The notes below the pieces were generated by a model. The model was not told the DNA's origin and did not search any database. It saw only the letters and a program-made list of their open reading frames with translations. Shown here piece after piece: positions 42,057 through 51,685 of a stretch of 64,000 nt of DNA. The DNA comes from Citreicoccus inhibens. Lineage in GTDB: Bacteria > Myxococcota > Myxococcia > Myxococcales > Myxococcaceae. The position numbers and the translations under genes were made by a program. Each line of letters begins with the position of its first letter. Position 1 is the stretch's first letter. Where the stretch lies: assembly GCF_019039035.1 (NCBI RefSeq), contig NZ_JAHNZT010000001.1:398049-462048 (forward strand), read 5' to 3'.

Positions 42057-43697
42057 ATGCTCCACGTCATACCCCTGGGTGGCCTCGGCGAGATTGGCCT
42101 CAACGCCATGGTGCTCGCCTGTCGCGGGGAGATGCTGCTCATCGACGCCGGATTGATGTTCCCCTCCGAGGGGATGCCGGGCGTCGACATCATCATTCCG
42201 GACTTCACCCACCTGAAACAGAACGCCTCGCAGCTCAAGGGCATCCTGCTCACGCACGGCCACGAGGACCACATCGGCGCGCTCCCCTTCCTCTTGGGAG
42301 AGGTGCCCGTGCCCGTCTACGGCACGCGCTTCACCCTGGCCATGGCGCGCCAGCGACTCAACGAGCTGGGCATCGCCGCGGACCTGCGGGAGATCGACCC
42401 GCGCACGCCCTTCCCCGTGGGCACCCAGTTCACCGTGGAGGCCAGCCGCGTGACGCACACCGTGCCGGACGCGGTGGGCTACATCGTGCGCACGCCCGAG
42501 GGCACCGTCATCCACACGGGGGACTTCAAGTTGGATCCCGACCCCATCGACGGACTGCGCACCGACCTGGAGCGCTGGGGTGAGGCCGGCGACGAGGGCG
42601 TGCTGTGCCTGCTGTCGGACTCCACCAACTCCGAGGTGATGGAGGAGACGGGCAGCGAGCGCGTGGTGGAGCAGACCTTCGAGCGCCTGTTCCGCGAGGC
42701 CACCGGCCGCATCGTCGTGGCGATGTTCTCCTCCAACATCCACCGCGTGCGGCACGCGCTGACCCTCTGCGAGAAGCAGGGACGCAAGGTCGCGCTCATG
42801 GGCCGCAGCATGATTCGCAACGTGGAGCTGGGCCGCGAGCTGGGCTACCTGGACTTCCCGGACACGCTCTTCATCCACCTCGACTCGGTGGCGCAGCTGC
42901 CCGCCAACCGCGTGCTGGTGCTCACCACGGGCGCGCAGGGCGAGCCTCGCGCGGGCCTCTCGCAACTCGCCAGCAACGACGGTGCCCTGCGCCTGGAGTC
43001 CGGCGATCTGGTCATCCTCAGCTCGCGCCCCATCCCCGGCAACGAGCGCTCGGTGGGCGCGCTCATCGACCAGCTCCACTGGCGCGGGGCGCGCGTCGTC
43101 TACGCGCAGGTGGAGCCCGGGGTCCACGTCTCGGGGCACGCCAGCCGGCCGCAGCAGAAGCGCGTGCTGGACATCGTGCGTCCGCGCCACTTCATCCCGG
43201 TGCACGGCGAGGTGCGCATGCTCCACCGGCACCTGGCCACGGCGCGCGAGGCGGGGCTCGAGCCTGGGCGGCTCTTGCTCGCCCACGACGGCGACGTGGT
43301 GGGCTTCGAGGACGGCCACGGCCGCTTCACGGGCAGCGTGCCGTCGGGCCGCATCCTCCGGGACCGCTTCGGCGGGGGCATGGTGACGCCGGACACCCTG
43401 GTGGAGCGCACGCGCCTGGCCGAGACGGGCCTGGTGGTGGCGGTCATCGTCATCCAGCGCGACACGCTCAAGATTGCCGGGGGGCCGCAGCTGTCCGGCC
43501 AGGGACTGTCCGCCGAGGAACAGGGCGCCCTGCCCCGCGTGGCCGAGGAGGCCCGCGCCTTCTTCTCCGAGCTGTCCCCCCAGCTCCGGGGCGACGATGC
43601 GCTGGTGCGCGAGGAACTGACACGGGCGGTGCGGCGCGCCTTCAAACCGTACACCGCCCGCCGCCCCCTCGTGCTGCCCATGGTCGTCCGGGTGTAG
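42057..43697 (+). CDS. rnj: Ribonuclease J
   Basis: The protein has 546 residues. It acts as a 5' exo- and endoribonuclease in mRNA decay and rRNA maturation in the cytoplasm. The metallo-beta-lactamase site is complete: LLTHGHEDHIGALP (H-x-H-x-D-H), HTVPDAVGYIV, VIHTGDFKLD, and the beta-CASP region is present (SNIHRVRHALTLCEKQGRKVALMGRS, RPRHFIPVHGEVRML). Two C-terminal segments after about 460 complete the RNase J form. Start at ATG 42057. It heads a plus-strand series with yajQ, a hypothetical gene and rimO at gaps of 27, 11 and 6 bases. No odd features are visible. Confidence 0.93.
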   Translation: MLHVIPLGGLGEIGLNAMVLACRGEMLLIDAGLMFPSEGMPGVDIIIPDFTHLKQNASQLKGILLTHGHEDHIGALPFLLGEVPVPVYGTRFTLAMARQRLNELGIAADLREIDPRTPFPVGTQFTVEASRVTHTVPDAVGYIVRTPEGTVIHTGDFKLDPDPIDGLRTDLERWGEAGDEGVLCLLSDSTNSEVMEETGSERVVEQTFERLFREATGRIVVAMFSSNIHRVRHALTLCEKQGRKVALMGRSMIRNVELGRELGYLDFPDTLFIHLDSVAQLPANRVLVLTTGAQGEPRAGLSQLASNDGALRLESGDLVILSSRPIPGNERSVGALIDQLHWRGARVVYAQVEPGVHVSGHASRPQQKRVLDIVRPRHFIPVHGEVRMLHRHLATAREAGLEPGRLLLAHDGDVVGFEDGHGRFTGSVPSGRILRDRFGGGMVTPDTLVERTRLAETGLVVAVIVIQRDTLKIAGGPQLSGQGLSAEEQGALPRVAEEARAFFSELSPQLRGDDALVREELTRAVRRAFKPYTARRPLVLPMVVRV

Positions 43698-43724
43698 GTG
43701 TGGTAAGGGCGCGCGAAGCCCCCC

Positions 43725-44222
43725 ATGCCATCCTTCGACGTCGTCTCGAAAATCGACCTCGCCGAGCTCGATAACGCGGTCAACCAGGCCAAGAAGGAGC
43801 TCAGCACCCGCTACGACTTCCAGGGTGCCCAGGCGGACATCGTCCTGGCTCCGGACCAGACCTCCCTCACCGTGAAGGCCAACAGCGAGGACCGCGTCCA
43901 GGCCGCCAAGGAAGTCCTGCTCGCCCGGCTGGCCAAGCGCGGCATCAGCCTGCACGCGCTGGAGTACGGCACGGTGGAGAAGACCGGCCTGCACAACGTG
44001 AAGCAGCCCATCAAGCTGCAGCAGGGCATCCCGGTGGAGAAGTCCAAGGAGCTGATCAAACTGCTCAAGGACTCGAAGCTGAAGGTGCAGGCCTCCATCC
44101 AGTCGGATCAGCTCCGCGTCACCGGCAAGAACCGGGATGACCTCCAGGAGGTCATCGCCCTGTTCCGCCGCGAGCAGGACCGCCTGAAGCTGGACATGCA
44201 GTTCACCAACTTCCGGGACTGA
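43725..44222 (+). CDS. YajQ-family nucleotide/c-di-GMP-binding protein
   Basis: The protein has 165 residues, the normal YajQ length. MPSFDVVSKIDLAELDNAVNQAKKELSTRYDF opens the first ferredoxin-like half, and SFDVVSK is the family start. The second half has KELIKLLKDSKLKVQASIQSDQLRVTGKNRDDLQEVIALFR and the end LDMQFTNFRD, both diagnostic (quoted in part). YajQ proteins bind nucleotides, and some bind cyclic di-GMP to change transcription. It lies between rnj and a secreted protein gene in a tight plus-strand group. Ligand in this organism is not known. Confidence 0.92.
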   Translation: MPSFDVVSKIDLAELDNAVNQAKKELSTRYDFQGAQADIVLAPDQTSLTVKANSEDRVQAAKEVLLARLAKRGISLHALEYGTVEKTGLHNVKQPIKLQQGIPVEKSKELIKLLKDSKLKVQASIQSDQLRVTGKNRDDLQEVIALFRREQDRLKLDMQFTNFRD

Positions 44223-44233
44223 CACCTTCGAAC

Positions 44234-45337
44234 ATGCGCACCGTCCTGCTGCCCTTGTGCCTGCTGCTGCTCGCCCTGCCCGCCTCGGCGCAGGATGACC
44301 GGACCAGCCGCCCCGTCCCCACGCTGAAGAAGGCGCCTCGCCTGGAGGCCGGCCTCAAGGACTTCGTCCCCCCGCTCGTCATCAAGCCCGAGCCTGCCCC
44401 GGGCGCCTCGGCGAACTTCACTGCCAAGGTGGGCTGGCGCAAGGACATGCTCTTCGTGGGCGTGGAGGCCACGGATGATCAGCTCCTCGCGGGCGACGTC
44501 CTCAACCTCACCCTCTTCTTCCCCGGCGCGGGCACCACGGCCACCGGCTACACCTACCGCTTCGCCTTTGATGGCAAGCGCGCCTCGGGCTCGGACAGCG
44601 GGACGCCGCGCTTCGCGCAGGACCTGGTGAACGCGGGCGTGCAGCGCCGCGGCGACACGCTGATGGTCATGGCGGCCATCCCCGTGCGCGCCCTGCCGCG
44701 CTTCCCCGCGCGCGACCCGCTGGTGATGGAGCTGTGCCTCACCTTCGAGGACCAGGACCAGGTGGGCAGCAAGGCCGTGCCGGTGTCCAACTGCAAGGGC
44801 GGCACGACCATGGTGGGGGACGCGCTCCGCCTGCCGGACGAGCTGCGCAAGAACCTGAAGCTCAAGCCCCCCGAGGCCGTCACCGCGCTGGAGTCCGCCG
44901 CGGGCGGCTGGCTGGGATGGGACCTGCTCAGCTACCCGGCCTGGGTGCAGGCGGATGAGCCGCTCACACCCAGCACGCTGAAGCCCCTGGTCGCCCCGGG
45001 CGCGGTGGACCCCGCCAAGGCGGACCTGAATGTGCCCGAGACGCTCAGCCTTCCGGACGGGCGCCCCATCATCCTCGTGGTGTCCGGGAAGAATCCGTAT
45101 GCCGTCGCCGGTCAATGCGACTCGGACGACGAGCTGCGGGTCGCGCTGTATGTCGTGACGGGGAAGACGGCGCTGCGGGCGCTCGAGTGGCCGGTCGCCA
45201 CCTGCGCCCTGGGACGCGCCAGCTCGGTGGTTCTCGAAGATGAAGGCGCGCTGACCATCGGTTACTCGAACGGCGCCACCATGAACTTCGCCTGGAGTGG
45301 AGACCACTTCGAGCGGACCGAACTCGGAAAGCGGTAG
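44234..45337 (+). CDS. Secreted protein with a CBM9-like beta-sandwich, function unknown
   Basis: The protein has 367 residues. The signal peptide MRTVLLPLCLLLLALPASAQ is cleaved near residue 20. Residues about 45-170 read as a beta-sandwich of the CBM9/DOMON-like type seen in secreted proteins: FTAKVGWRKDMLFVGVEATDDQLLAGDVLNLTLFF, then GYTYRFAFDGKRASGSDS (quoted in part). The second half is strand-rich with no motif I recognise. It lies 11 bases after yajQ and 6 before rimO, so it is transcribed with housekeeping genes, which is unusual for a secreted protein. Sugar or small-ligand binding is a guess from the fold. Confidence 0.6.
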   Translation: MRTVLLPLCLLLLALPASAQDDRTSRPVPTLKKAPRLEAGLKDFVPPLVIKPEPAPGASANFTAKVGWRKDMLFVGVEATDDQLLAGDVLNLTLFFPGAGTTATGYTYRFAFDGKRASGSDSGTPRFAQDLVNAGVQRRGDTLMVMAAIPVRALPRFPARDPLVMELCLTFEDQDQVGSKAVPVSNCKGGTTMVGDALRLPDELRKNLKLKPPEAVTALESAAGGWLGWDLLSYPAWVQADEPLTPSTLKPLVAPGAVDPAKADLNVPETLSLPDGRPIILVVSGKNPYAVAGQCDSDDELRVALYVVTGKTALRALEWPVATCALGRASSVVLEDEGALTIGYSNGATMNFAWSGDHFERTELGKR

Positions 45338-45343
45338 GACGCA

Positions 45344-46771
45344 GTGGAAGACACCAAGAGCCTCTACATGATGACCCTCGGCTGCCCGAAGAACCGGGTT
45401 GACTCCGAGGTGATGCTGGGCACGCTGAAGAACCGGGGCTACTCGCTGGTGCAGGACCCGGCCGCGGCCCAGGTCATCGTCGTCAACACGTGCGCGTTCA
45501 TCGGTCCCGCCAAGCAGGAGTCCGTGGACTCCATCCTGGAGATGGCCGAGCTGAAGAAGTCCGGGGCGTGCCAGACGCTCGTCGTGACGGGCTGCCTGTC
45601 CCAGCGCTATGGCGCGGAGCTGTCCAAGGAGATGCCCGAGGTGGACCACTTCCTGGGCACCAGCGCGTACGCCCAGATTGGCGACCTGCTCGCCGCCGAG
45701 GCCTCGCCCCGGCAGGTGATTCCGGATCCGGACTACATCCACGACGCGAACACGCCGCGCATCAACTCGATGCCGAAGTACACGGCGTACCTCAAGATTT
45801 CCGAGGGCTGCGACAACGCCTGCGCCTTCTGCATCATCCCCACGCTGCGCGGCGGTCAGCGCTCGCGGCCGGTGGCGGACATCATCGCCGAGGCGCGCCA
45901 GCTCGCCGACAGCGGCGTGCAGGAGCTGAACCTCGTCGCGCAGGACCTCACGGCCTACGGCCATGACCTGCCGGGGAAGCCCAAGCTGCACGAGCTGCTC
46001 AAGGAGCTGGTGAAGGTGGACGTGAAGTGGATCCGCCTCCACTACGCCTACCCGCGCGTGTTCCCCGACGAGCTCATCGACGTCATCGCCTCCGAGCCGC
46101 GCATCGCCAAGTACCTGGACATGCCGGTGCAGCACGCGAGCGACAAGCTGCTCTTGTCCATGAAGCGCGGGCGCAACTCGCAGTTCCTCAAGGAGCTGCT
46201 GACGAAGCTGCGCGCGCGCGTGCCGGGCCTGGTGATGCGCACCTCGCTCATCGTGGGCCTGCCGGGCGAGACGGAAGAGGACTTCGAGCTCTTGAAGGAG
46301 TTCGTGAAGGAGCAGCGCTTCCAGCGGCTCGGCGTCTTCCAGTACTCGGACGAGGAGAACACGGCCGCGTACGACCTGCCGAACAAGGTGCCGCAGAAGA
46401 CCATCGAGCGCCGCTGGCGCGAGGTGATGGCCATCCAGAAGCGCATCAACCGCGAGCAGAACAAGCAGCTCATCGGGCAGCGGCTGACGGTGCTCGTCGA
46501 GGGCCCCAGCGCGGAGTCCGAGCACCTGCTGGTGGGCCGCCACGAGGGACAGGCCCCCGAAATCGACGGGCAGGTCTACATCAACGACGGCCTGGCGTAC
46601 CCGGGCGAGTTCGTCACCGTGGAGGTGACGGAGGCGCACGACTACGACCTGGTGGCGCGCGTGGTGGAGCGCCCGGACCCCAAGCAGCGGGAGCACATCG
46701 CCCGTGAGGCGCACCCCGCGCCCGTGCCGGCGAAGGCGATGGTTCGTCCCCCGGAGCCGCGGCCGGAGTAG
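45344..46771 (+). CDS. rimO: Ribosomal protein S12 methylthiotransferase RimO
   Basis: The protein has 475 residues from GTG 45344. It attaches a methylthio group to Asp of ribosomal protein S12 using two iron-sulfur clusters and S-adenosylmethionine. The UPF0004 domain starts [19 protein letters not shown] with a cluster Cys, with further Cys in VVNTCAFIG and [10 protein letters not shown]. The radical-SAM site is [13 protein letters not shown] (C-x3-C-x2-C). [18 protein letters not shown] and [19 protein letters not shown] are RimO-type phrases; the TRAM domain follows (about 378-445). The C-terminal tail of about 25 residues is Pro/Arg-rich. It is the last gene of the rnj series and converges on the lipoprotein gene at 46781. 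Confidence 0.95.
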   Translation: MEDTKSLYMMTLGCPKNRVDSEVMLGTLKNRGYSLVQDPAAAQVIVVNTCAFIGPAKQESVDSILEMAELKKSGACQTLVVTGCLSQRYGAELSKEMPEVDHFLGTSAYAQIGDLLAAEASPRQVIPDPDYIHDANTPRINSMPKYTAYLKISEGCDNACAFCIIPTLRGGQRSRPVADIIAEARQLADSGVQELNLVAQDLTAYGHDLPGKPKLHELLKELVKVDVKWIRLHYAYPRVFPDELIDVIASEPRIAKYLDMPVQHASDKLLLSMKRGRNSQFLKELLTKLRARVPGLVMRTSLIVGLPGETEEDFELLKEFVKEQRFQRLGVFQYSDEENTAAYDLPNKVPQKTIERRWREVMAIQKRINREQNKQLIGQRLTVLVEGPSAESEHLLVGRHEGQAPEIDGQVYINDGLAYPGEFVTVEVTEAHDYDLVARVVERPDPKQREHIAREAHPAPVPAKAMVRPPEPRPE

Positions 46772-46780
46772 TCGCGGCGT

Positions 46781-48196
46781 CTAGTGTGGATCCTCGGGCT
46801 CCAGCTCGCGCTCCTCGACGGGAGGCGGCTGCGGGCCCGAGCCTTTTGTGGGCGCCGCCACGCCCTCGCCCAGCGGCGTGGGCTGGCACTCGCACACCGT
46901 ACGGCGGGAGGCCGTCTCGGTGACGAAGGCGCAGGTGGTGGGGCACTCGGACTGACGGCCCTCTTCCACCAGCGACAGCGCATACCCTCGCGCCGCGCCC
47001 AGCGCCGCATGGCACGCGGGCAGGGTCTGCGCCAGCGAGGGCCACGGCAGGCGGTGCTGCGTGTTCGCGCCGCGGCTCGTGGTGGGGAAGCTCAGGCCCA
47101 CCTGGCAGCCCGTCTCCAGGCGCTTGCCGTCCTCGCCCAGCGGCTCCGCGTACAGGCGCGCGCCCTCGGGCACGTCGCGGTACACCGCGCCTGAGATGGC
47201 CACGCCCTGGTCAGGCTCGCGCCGCACGAAGAAGCCGTAGCAGGCCTCCTCGCTGAACGCACCGCTCGCGTCCGCGCACTGCTGTCGTCCACCTCCCTCG
47301 GGCACGCGCACGCGCGGGCGGCGCAGCACCAGCGCCCCGCCCTGAGCGTCCACCGTCGTGGAGAAGCGGCCCCACACGTCCGGGCCCAACCGTCCCAGGC
47401 TGCTCTGTGAAGACCAGCGCCCCGCGGCCTCCAGCACCAGGGGGCGCGCGCCCATCCCCTCCGCCACCTCCATCGCATCCACCGCGAAGGTCCTCGGCGG
47501 CAGTCCCGCCGCGGTCTCCAGGGGCTGGAGACCCACGCCCATCGCGGGCTCCACCGCGAGGCGCGAGAAGGGCTCGCGAGTCCCCAGCACGAAGGGCCCG
47601 GTGAGGCTCGCCTCGCCCTGCGTCACCCGCGCCGCGAGCAGGGGCCAGTCGCCCACGGGCTCGCGGCTGAGCTCCAGCACGCGAACCTCTTGCGCGGTGC
47701 TGCCCCCGGCCAGCTCCGCTTCATGGGTCGCCAGGGGACGCGTCGCGGAGAAGGTCACTTCGCGGCGCAGCGGATCCACCGTGAGGGCGTACGACGCCAG
47801 CGCGTCCTGCCCCAGCGTCACCGCGCACGCCTTCTCGCCGGACAGCGTCACGGTGCGCAGCGGCGGAGAGACGGTGCCCACGGTGAGCGGAGGCGCGGGA
47901 ATCTCCGGCCACGCACGAAAGCCTCCCGAGGGCTCAGGCACGCGCGCCGTGCCCCGAGCCTCGGGCAAGCCACCGTCGAAGCACCCCGCCGACACCATTG
48001 AGAGGGGCCGAGACACATCCAGCACCACGGGCACAGAGCGTCCGCTCAATCGCCCCGCCACGGTGAGACGCAGCGCGGGTGAGGAGAGCAGCGGCAGCGT
48101 CTGACCGGACAGGCTGGTGGGACGCGGGGGCGCGGCGGGAGCGTGCTGGCACGCCGCGCCGCTCAGCAGGAGCATCGCGAACAGCGAACGTCGCAT
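46781..48196 (-). CDS. Lipoprotein with a degenerate aspartyl-protease-like domain
   Basis: The protein has 471 residues. MRRSLFAMLLLSGAACQH gives a lipobox (SGAAC), so the mature protein is lipid-anchored. Near residues 45-75 VAGRLSGRSVPVVLDVSRPLSMVSAGCF has the layout of a retropepsin/pepsin active-site loop, but the D-T/S-G triad reads D-V-S, so proteolysis is unlikely. A second related half with the same strand order may be present (about 180-300). The C-terminal third has several Cys (CQVGL, CHAAL, ECPTTCAF, CECQPT) and ends in an acidic, Pro-rich tail. It follows lolA by 20 bases and may be co-transcribed. The assignment of the fold is tentative. Confidence 0.6.
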   Translation of the reverse strand: MRRSLFAMLLLSGAACQHAPAAPPRPTSLSGQTLPLLSSPALRLTVAGRLSGRSVPVVLDVSRPLSMVSAGCFDGGLPEARGTARVPEPSGGFRAWPEIPAPPLTVGTVSPPLRTVTLSGEKACAVTLGQDALASYALTVDPLRREVTFSATRPLATHEAELAGGSTAQEVRVLELSREPVGDWPLLAARVTQGEASLTGPFVLGTREPFSRLAVEPAMGVGLQPLETAAGLPPRTFAVDAMEVAEGMGARPLVLEAAGRWSSQSSLGRLGPDVWGRFSTTVDAQGGALVLRRPRVRVPEGGGRQQCADASGAFSEEACYGFFVRREPDQGVAISGAVYRDVPEGARLYAEPLGEDGKRLETGCQVGLSFPTTSRGANTQHRLPWPSLAQTLPACHAALGAARGYALSLVEEGRQSECPTTCAFVTETASRRTVCECQPTPLGEGVAAPTKGSGPQPPPVEERELEPEDPH

Positions 48197-48216
48197 TCTC
48201 CGAACCTACACCCTCC

Positions 48217-48993
48217 CTACGGCTTCTTCGCGGCCTTGGTGAAGTCGTCCACGCGCGTGCCCTCGGGCGGGTTCAGCTTGAAGCTGTCCGCGGACACGCC
48301 CACGTTCGTCTTCAGGTCCAGGAACGCGATGGTGTTCTCGCTGCCATCCGGATCCACCACGGTGCTCTTGAGCACCTGCGCCGAAGCCGGATCGACCTCC
48401 AAGCGGACCTGCCGGAAGCGCGGCTCGACCTTGAGCGGCTCCAACACGAGCAGCGTGCCCTTGCAGTCCTTGCACTCGCCCTTGGAGATGGCGAACTCGT
48501 CGGCCAGCTTGCCCTGCCCGAAGAGGAACGTCACCGACGCGGAAAGCTGGCTGGTGTCCACCGCAGCCACGGTGAGCGTCTGCGCCGCCGGCTCGTATGA
48601 GTAGATCTTGTTGCCCGCGAGCACGAACGTGCGCTCCGAGGGCGCCAGGTACTCCCAGCGCATCAGGCCCGGCTTCTTGTAGACCACCGTGCCCGTAGAG
48701 GTCTGGGTGCGGCGGAAGGCCTTGTACTTGTAGTCCTGCTTGAAGTTCGCCTTGAAGTCGCCCGTCTTCTCGTAGAACGCCTGCATGCGGTCCACGAGCG
48801 ACTTCACCTCGGGGGTCATCTTCGGGGCGGGGCGAGCCGCGGGAGCACTCGGCGTGCCTGCATCCGCCGCAGGGGTGACCGCCGCACCGGGCTTCGCGTC
48901 AGCGACGGCGGCAGGGGACTGCGGCGCCGGAGGAGTCGCAGCAGCCGTCGGGGGCGCGGCGAGGAGCGAAACGAGCAGGGCTTCCAGCAGCAT
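48217..48993 (-). CDS. lolA: Outer-membrane lipoprotein carrier LolA
   Basis: The protein has 258 residues, starting at the ATG at 48993. The signal peptide is LLEALLVSLLAAPPTAAA. An Ala/Pro-rich stretch to about residue 60 is longer than usual in LolA. The LolA core begins at VKSLVDRMQAFYEKTGDFKANFKQDYKYKAFRRTQTSTGTVVYKKPGLMRWEYLAP, followed by ERTFVLAGNKIYSYEPAAQTL and VDPDGSENTIAFLDLKTNVGVS (quoted in part). It ferries lipoproteins across the periplasm. CKDCKG, a C-x2-C inside the fold, is not part of the family core. The gene lies 84 bases after trmH. Confidence 0.9.
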   Translation of the reverse strand: MLLEALLVSLLAAPPTAAATPPAPQSPAAVADAKPGAAVTPAADAGTPSAPAARPAPKMTPEVKSLVDRMQAFYEKTGDFKANFKQDYKYKAFRRTQTSTGTVVYKKPGLMRWEYLAPSERTFVLAGNKIYSYEPAAQTLTVAAVDTSQLSASVTFLFGQGKLADEFAISKGECKDCKGTLLVLEPLKVEPRFRQVRLEVDPASAQVLKSTVVDPDGSENTIAFLDLKTNVGVSADSFKLNPPEGTRVDDFTKAAKKP

Positions 48994-49077
48994 GGCGTGC
49001 GGCCTCCGAGAGGCGGGGGCAGCTGTCCCCGCCAGCGACCATCTAGCGCATCCCGACGAGGGTCGGGGCTGCGGCAT

Positions 49078-49758
49078 TCACCGTTGCGTGGCCTTGAACA
49101 GCCGCTTCCGCTGCTTGATGGCCAGTTGGTAGAAGCGATCTCTCAGCGCGGCTGCGTCCTCGGCGGGAAGGTCTCCCGAAGCCCCCAGGTGCTCGTCCCG
49201 CCAGGCGATCGCCCGGCTGACGCATGCCGAGGCCGCAGCGGAGATGTTGAGGCTCTGGCTGAACCCGCGCATGGGCACCCAGAACGTCCCGTCCACGGCG
49301 GCGAGCACATCATCGCTCACGCCCTGGCGCTCGTTGCCGAACACCATGGCGAACTTCGTGTCGAAGCGCAGGCTGTAGAGGCTGGTCGCGCCCTCGCGAA
49401 GAGCCGAGGCGTAGATGCTGAAGCCGCGCGACTTGAGGTGCTCGCGGCACTCCCCGAAGGACCTGTATTGGTGCACGTCCAGCCACTTGTCGCAGCCCTG
49501 GGCCACGCGCGAGTTGGGCAGGAACGGCGCTTCGGGGTTGATGACGACGTGGACCTCTTGGACGCCCATGGACTCGCAGGTGCGGAGCACCGCGGCCATG
49601 TTGAAGCTGTCCTCGAGCCGGTCGAGCACCACGGTGAAGTTGCGCGTGCGCTGACTGACCACGCGATCGATCTTCTCCTTGCGCACGTCGAGCAAGAACT
49701 GCTCGGCGGCGAGGGGCTCACGCTCGAAGCGCTCGTATCGAGAACCACCACCCGACAT
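49078..49758 (-). CDS. trmH: SpoU-family tRNA (Gm18) 2'-O-methyltransferase TrmH-like
   Basis: The protein has 226 residues. The SPOUT knot motifs are NFTVVLDRLEDSFNMAAVLRTCESMGV (motif 1), FAMVFGNERQGVSDDVL (motif 2, GNE..G) and WVPMRGFSQSLNISAAASACVSRAI (motif 3, quoted in part). This is the TrmH form that methylates ribose of G18 in tRNA rather than the larger rRNA enzymes. A basic C-terminal extension (LAIKQRKRLFKATQR) probably helps tRNA binding. It starts 4 bases after the obg stop, so it belongs to the rplU-rpmA-obg transcription unit. Confidence 0.88.
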   Translation of the reverse strand: MSGGGSRYERFEREPLAAEQFLLDVRKEKIDRVVSQRTRNFTVVLDRLEDSFNMAAVLRTCESMGVQEVHVVINPEAPFLPNSRVAQGCDKWLDVHQYRSFGECREHLKSRGFSIYASALREGATSLYSLRFDTKFAMVFGNERQGVSDDVLAAVDGTFWVPMRGFSQSLNISAAASACVSRAIAWRDEHLGASGDLPAEDAAALRDRFYQLAIKQRKRLFKATQR

Positions 49759-49762
49759 CGTC

Positions 49763-51241
49763 TCAGCGCCTCCCGCCAGACCGAGCGGGCTTCTTCGCGG
49801 CGGCCTTCTTCACAGGAGACTTCTTCGCGGCGGCCTTCTTCGCGGCGGCCTTCTTCGCGGCGGCCTTCTTCGCGGCGGCCTTCTTCGCGGGCGACTTCTT
49901 CGCCACGGCCCTCTTCACCGGCGCCTTGCGCACGGCCTTCTTCGCGGCGGGCTTCTTCGCGGGTGACTTCTTCACCGCGGACTTCTTCACCGGAGCCTTG
50001 GCCGAGGTCTTCTTTGCAGGGGTCTTCTTCGCCGGAGCCTTGCTCACGGACTTCTTCGCCGCGGGCTTCTTCACCGGCGCCTGCTTCGCGGCAGACTTCT
50101 TCGCGGCAGGGGCCTTCGAGGCAGCCTTCTTCGCCTCGGACACGTCGCCCGCCTTCTTCGCCGCGGGCTTCGCGCTCGAGCCGGGCTTGCGCGCGGACTT
50201 GGCCTGAGGCGGCGGCTCGACGTGGAGCTTGTCCGTCCGTCCCGTGAAGAGCACCTCGGCCACCGAGTCCATCAGGGCTTGCATCCCCTCACCGGTGGCG
50301 CACGACACGGGATACACGCGGATGCCGCGCTCGCGGAGGGCCTCGGTGAAGCCTGCCAGTCGCGCTTGCGCGTCCGGGAGATCCAACTTGTTGGCGGCCA
50401 CGACCTGCGGCTTCGAGGCCAGTTCCGAGCTGTACTTCGCCAGCTCCGCGTTGAGGATCTCGAAGTCGTGCAGCGGCTCGCGGCCCTCACCCTCCGCGCC
50501 CATGTCGATGAGGTGCACCAGCACCTTGCATCGCTCCACGTGTCGCAGGAACTGGTGCCCCAGGCCCACGCCCTCGCTGGCGCCCTCGATGATTCCGGGG
50601 ATGTCCGCCATCACGAAGGACAGGTGATCCTTGTACTGGACCATGCCCAGGTTCGGCACGAGCGTGGTGAAGGGATAGTCCGCGATCTTCGGCCGAGCGC
50701 GGCTCACACGCGAGATGAACGTGCTCTTGCCCGCGTTGGGGAACCCCAGGAGTCCCACGTCCGCCAGCAGCTTCAGCTCCAGCCGCAGGGTGTGCTCCTC
50801 GCCCTTCGTGCCTTCCTGGGCGAAGCGCGGCGTCTGCCGGGTGGAGGTGGCGAAGTTCATGTTGCCCAAGCCACCTCGACCGCCCTGCGCCGCGATGAAC
50901 CGCTCACCGGGCTCGCTCAGGTCCTTGAGCAACTCCCCGGTGTGCTCGTCGCGGATCAGCGTGCCCACGGGGACCTTGAGGATCATGTCCTCGGAGGCCC
51001 GGCCGTTGCAGTCGTTGCCCATCCCGTGCTCGCCGTTCTTCGCCCGGTGGTGCTGCTGGTACCGGTAGTCGAGCAGCGTGGTGAGCTGTGGATCCCCCAC
51101 GAAGATGACGGAGCCACCATTGCCGCCGTCGCCCCCATTGGGCCCTCCGCGCTCGATGTACTTCTCCCGCCGGAAGGAGACGGAGCCATTGCCGCCGTCC
51201 CCCGCCTTCACAAAGATGCGAACCTCATCGACGAACTTCAT
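49763..51241 (-). CDS. obg: GTPase Obg/CgtA with histone-H1-like Lys/Ala-rich C-terminal tail
   Basis: The protein has 492 residues, starting at the ATG at 51241 ([17 protein letters not shown]). The Obg glycine-rich domain spans about 1-158. The G domain has [35 protein letters not shown] and SCATGEG in order. Obg controls late 50S ribosome assembly and the stress response. The usual OCT C-terminal domain is missing; instead residues about 347-492 (roughly 146 residues) are a Lys/Ala/Pro array made of AAAKK/PAKK units. These are encoded partly by a 15-base tandem repeat at about 49821-49890. The tail resembles histone H1 or AlgP tails and could bind nucleic acid. Confidence 0.93.
   Translation of the reverse strand: MKFVDEVRIFVKAGDGGNGSVSFRREKYIERGGPNGGDGGNGGSVIFVGDPQLTTLLDYRYQQHHRAKNGEHGMGNDCNGRASEDMILKVPVGTLIRDEHTGELLKDLSEPGERFIAAQGGRGGLGNMNFATSTRQTPRFAQEGTKGEEHTLRLELKLLADVGLLGFPNAGKSTFISRVSRARPKIADYPFTTLVPNLGMVQYKDHLSFVMADIPGIIEGASEGVGLGHQFLRHVERCKVLVHLIDMGAEGEGREPLHDFEILNAELAKYSSELASKPQVVAANKLDLPDAQARLAGFTEALRERGIRVYPVSCATGEGMQALMDSVAEVLFTGRTDKLHVEPPPQAKSARKPGSSAKPAAKKAGDVSEAKKAASKAPAAKKSAAKQAPVKKPAAKKSVSKAPAKKTPAKKTSAKAPVKKSAVKKSPAKKPAAKKAVRKAPVKRAVAKKSPAKKAAAKKAAAKKAAAKKAAAKKSPVKKAAAKKPARSGGRR
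49821..49890 (-). repeat. 15-base tandem repeat coding AAAKK units in Obg
   Basis: The unit CTTCTTCGCGGCGGC, read on the plus strand, is repeated about 4-5 times and codes Ala-Ala-Ala-Lys-Lys on the minus strand inside the Obg tail. Such in-frame repeats vary in number by slippage between strains without breaking the frame. Confidence 0.75.
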
Positions 51242-51373
51242 GGCGGGAGAATCCTCCTGAGAAACGCAAAGCGGGCCGCCCTCGAATCCAACCGCCATTC
51301 AGGACGGTTGGACTGGGAGCGACCCGCTCATGACGGTCTGGTGAGTCCGGAGCCGAGGCCCCGGAGCAACCAC

Positions 51374-51643
51374 CTAGGCGCTCGGCTGCTCGGCCGGGTA
51401 GACCGAGACCTTCTTCTTGTCGCGGCCGAGGCGCTCGTACTTCACGACGCCGTCCACCACCGAGTAGAGCGTGAAGTCGCGACCGAGCTTCACGTTCGTG
51501 CCAGCGTGGATGACCGTGCCGACCTGGCGAACCAGGATGCTGCCGGCGGAAACAGCCTCGCCGCCATACACCTTCACGCCACGGTACTGCGGGTTGGAAT
51601 CACGCCCGTTGCGCGAAGAACCCTGTCCCTTTTTATGGGCCAT
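51374..51643 (-). CDS. rpmA: 50S ribosomal protein L27
   Basis: The protein has 89 residues. [31 protein letters not shown] is the standard L27 start, with the N-terminus reaching the peptidyl transferase centre. [35 protein letters not shown] is the core (quoted in part). It lies between rplU and obg, the usual order, in the minus-strand ribosomal operon. There is a 132-base gap to the obg start. Confidence 0.97.
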   Translation of the reverse strand: MAHKKGQGSSRNGRDSNPQYRGVKVYGGEAVSAGSILVRQVGTVIHAGTNVKLGRDFTLYSVVDGVVKYERLGRDKKKVSVYPAEQPSA

Positions 51644-51685
51644 GACACCTGCTCCTGAAAATGCTTACAGCGAAAGTGGACCGGA

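Noticed and set aside
42042-46714. Two long reverse-strand ORFs opposite rnj, yajQ and rimO
   Set aside because: They are antisense shadows of well-known housekeeping genes.
49796-50170. CRISPR-like array
   Set aside because: The repeats have no spacers and code Lys/Ala units in the Obg tail.
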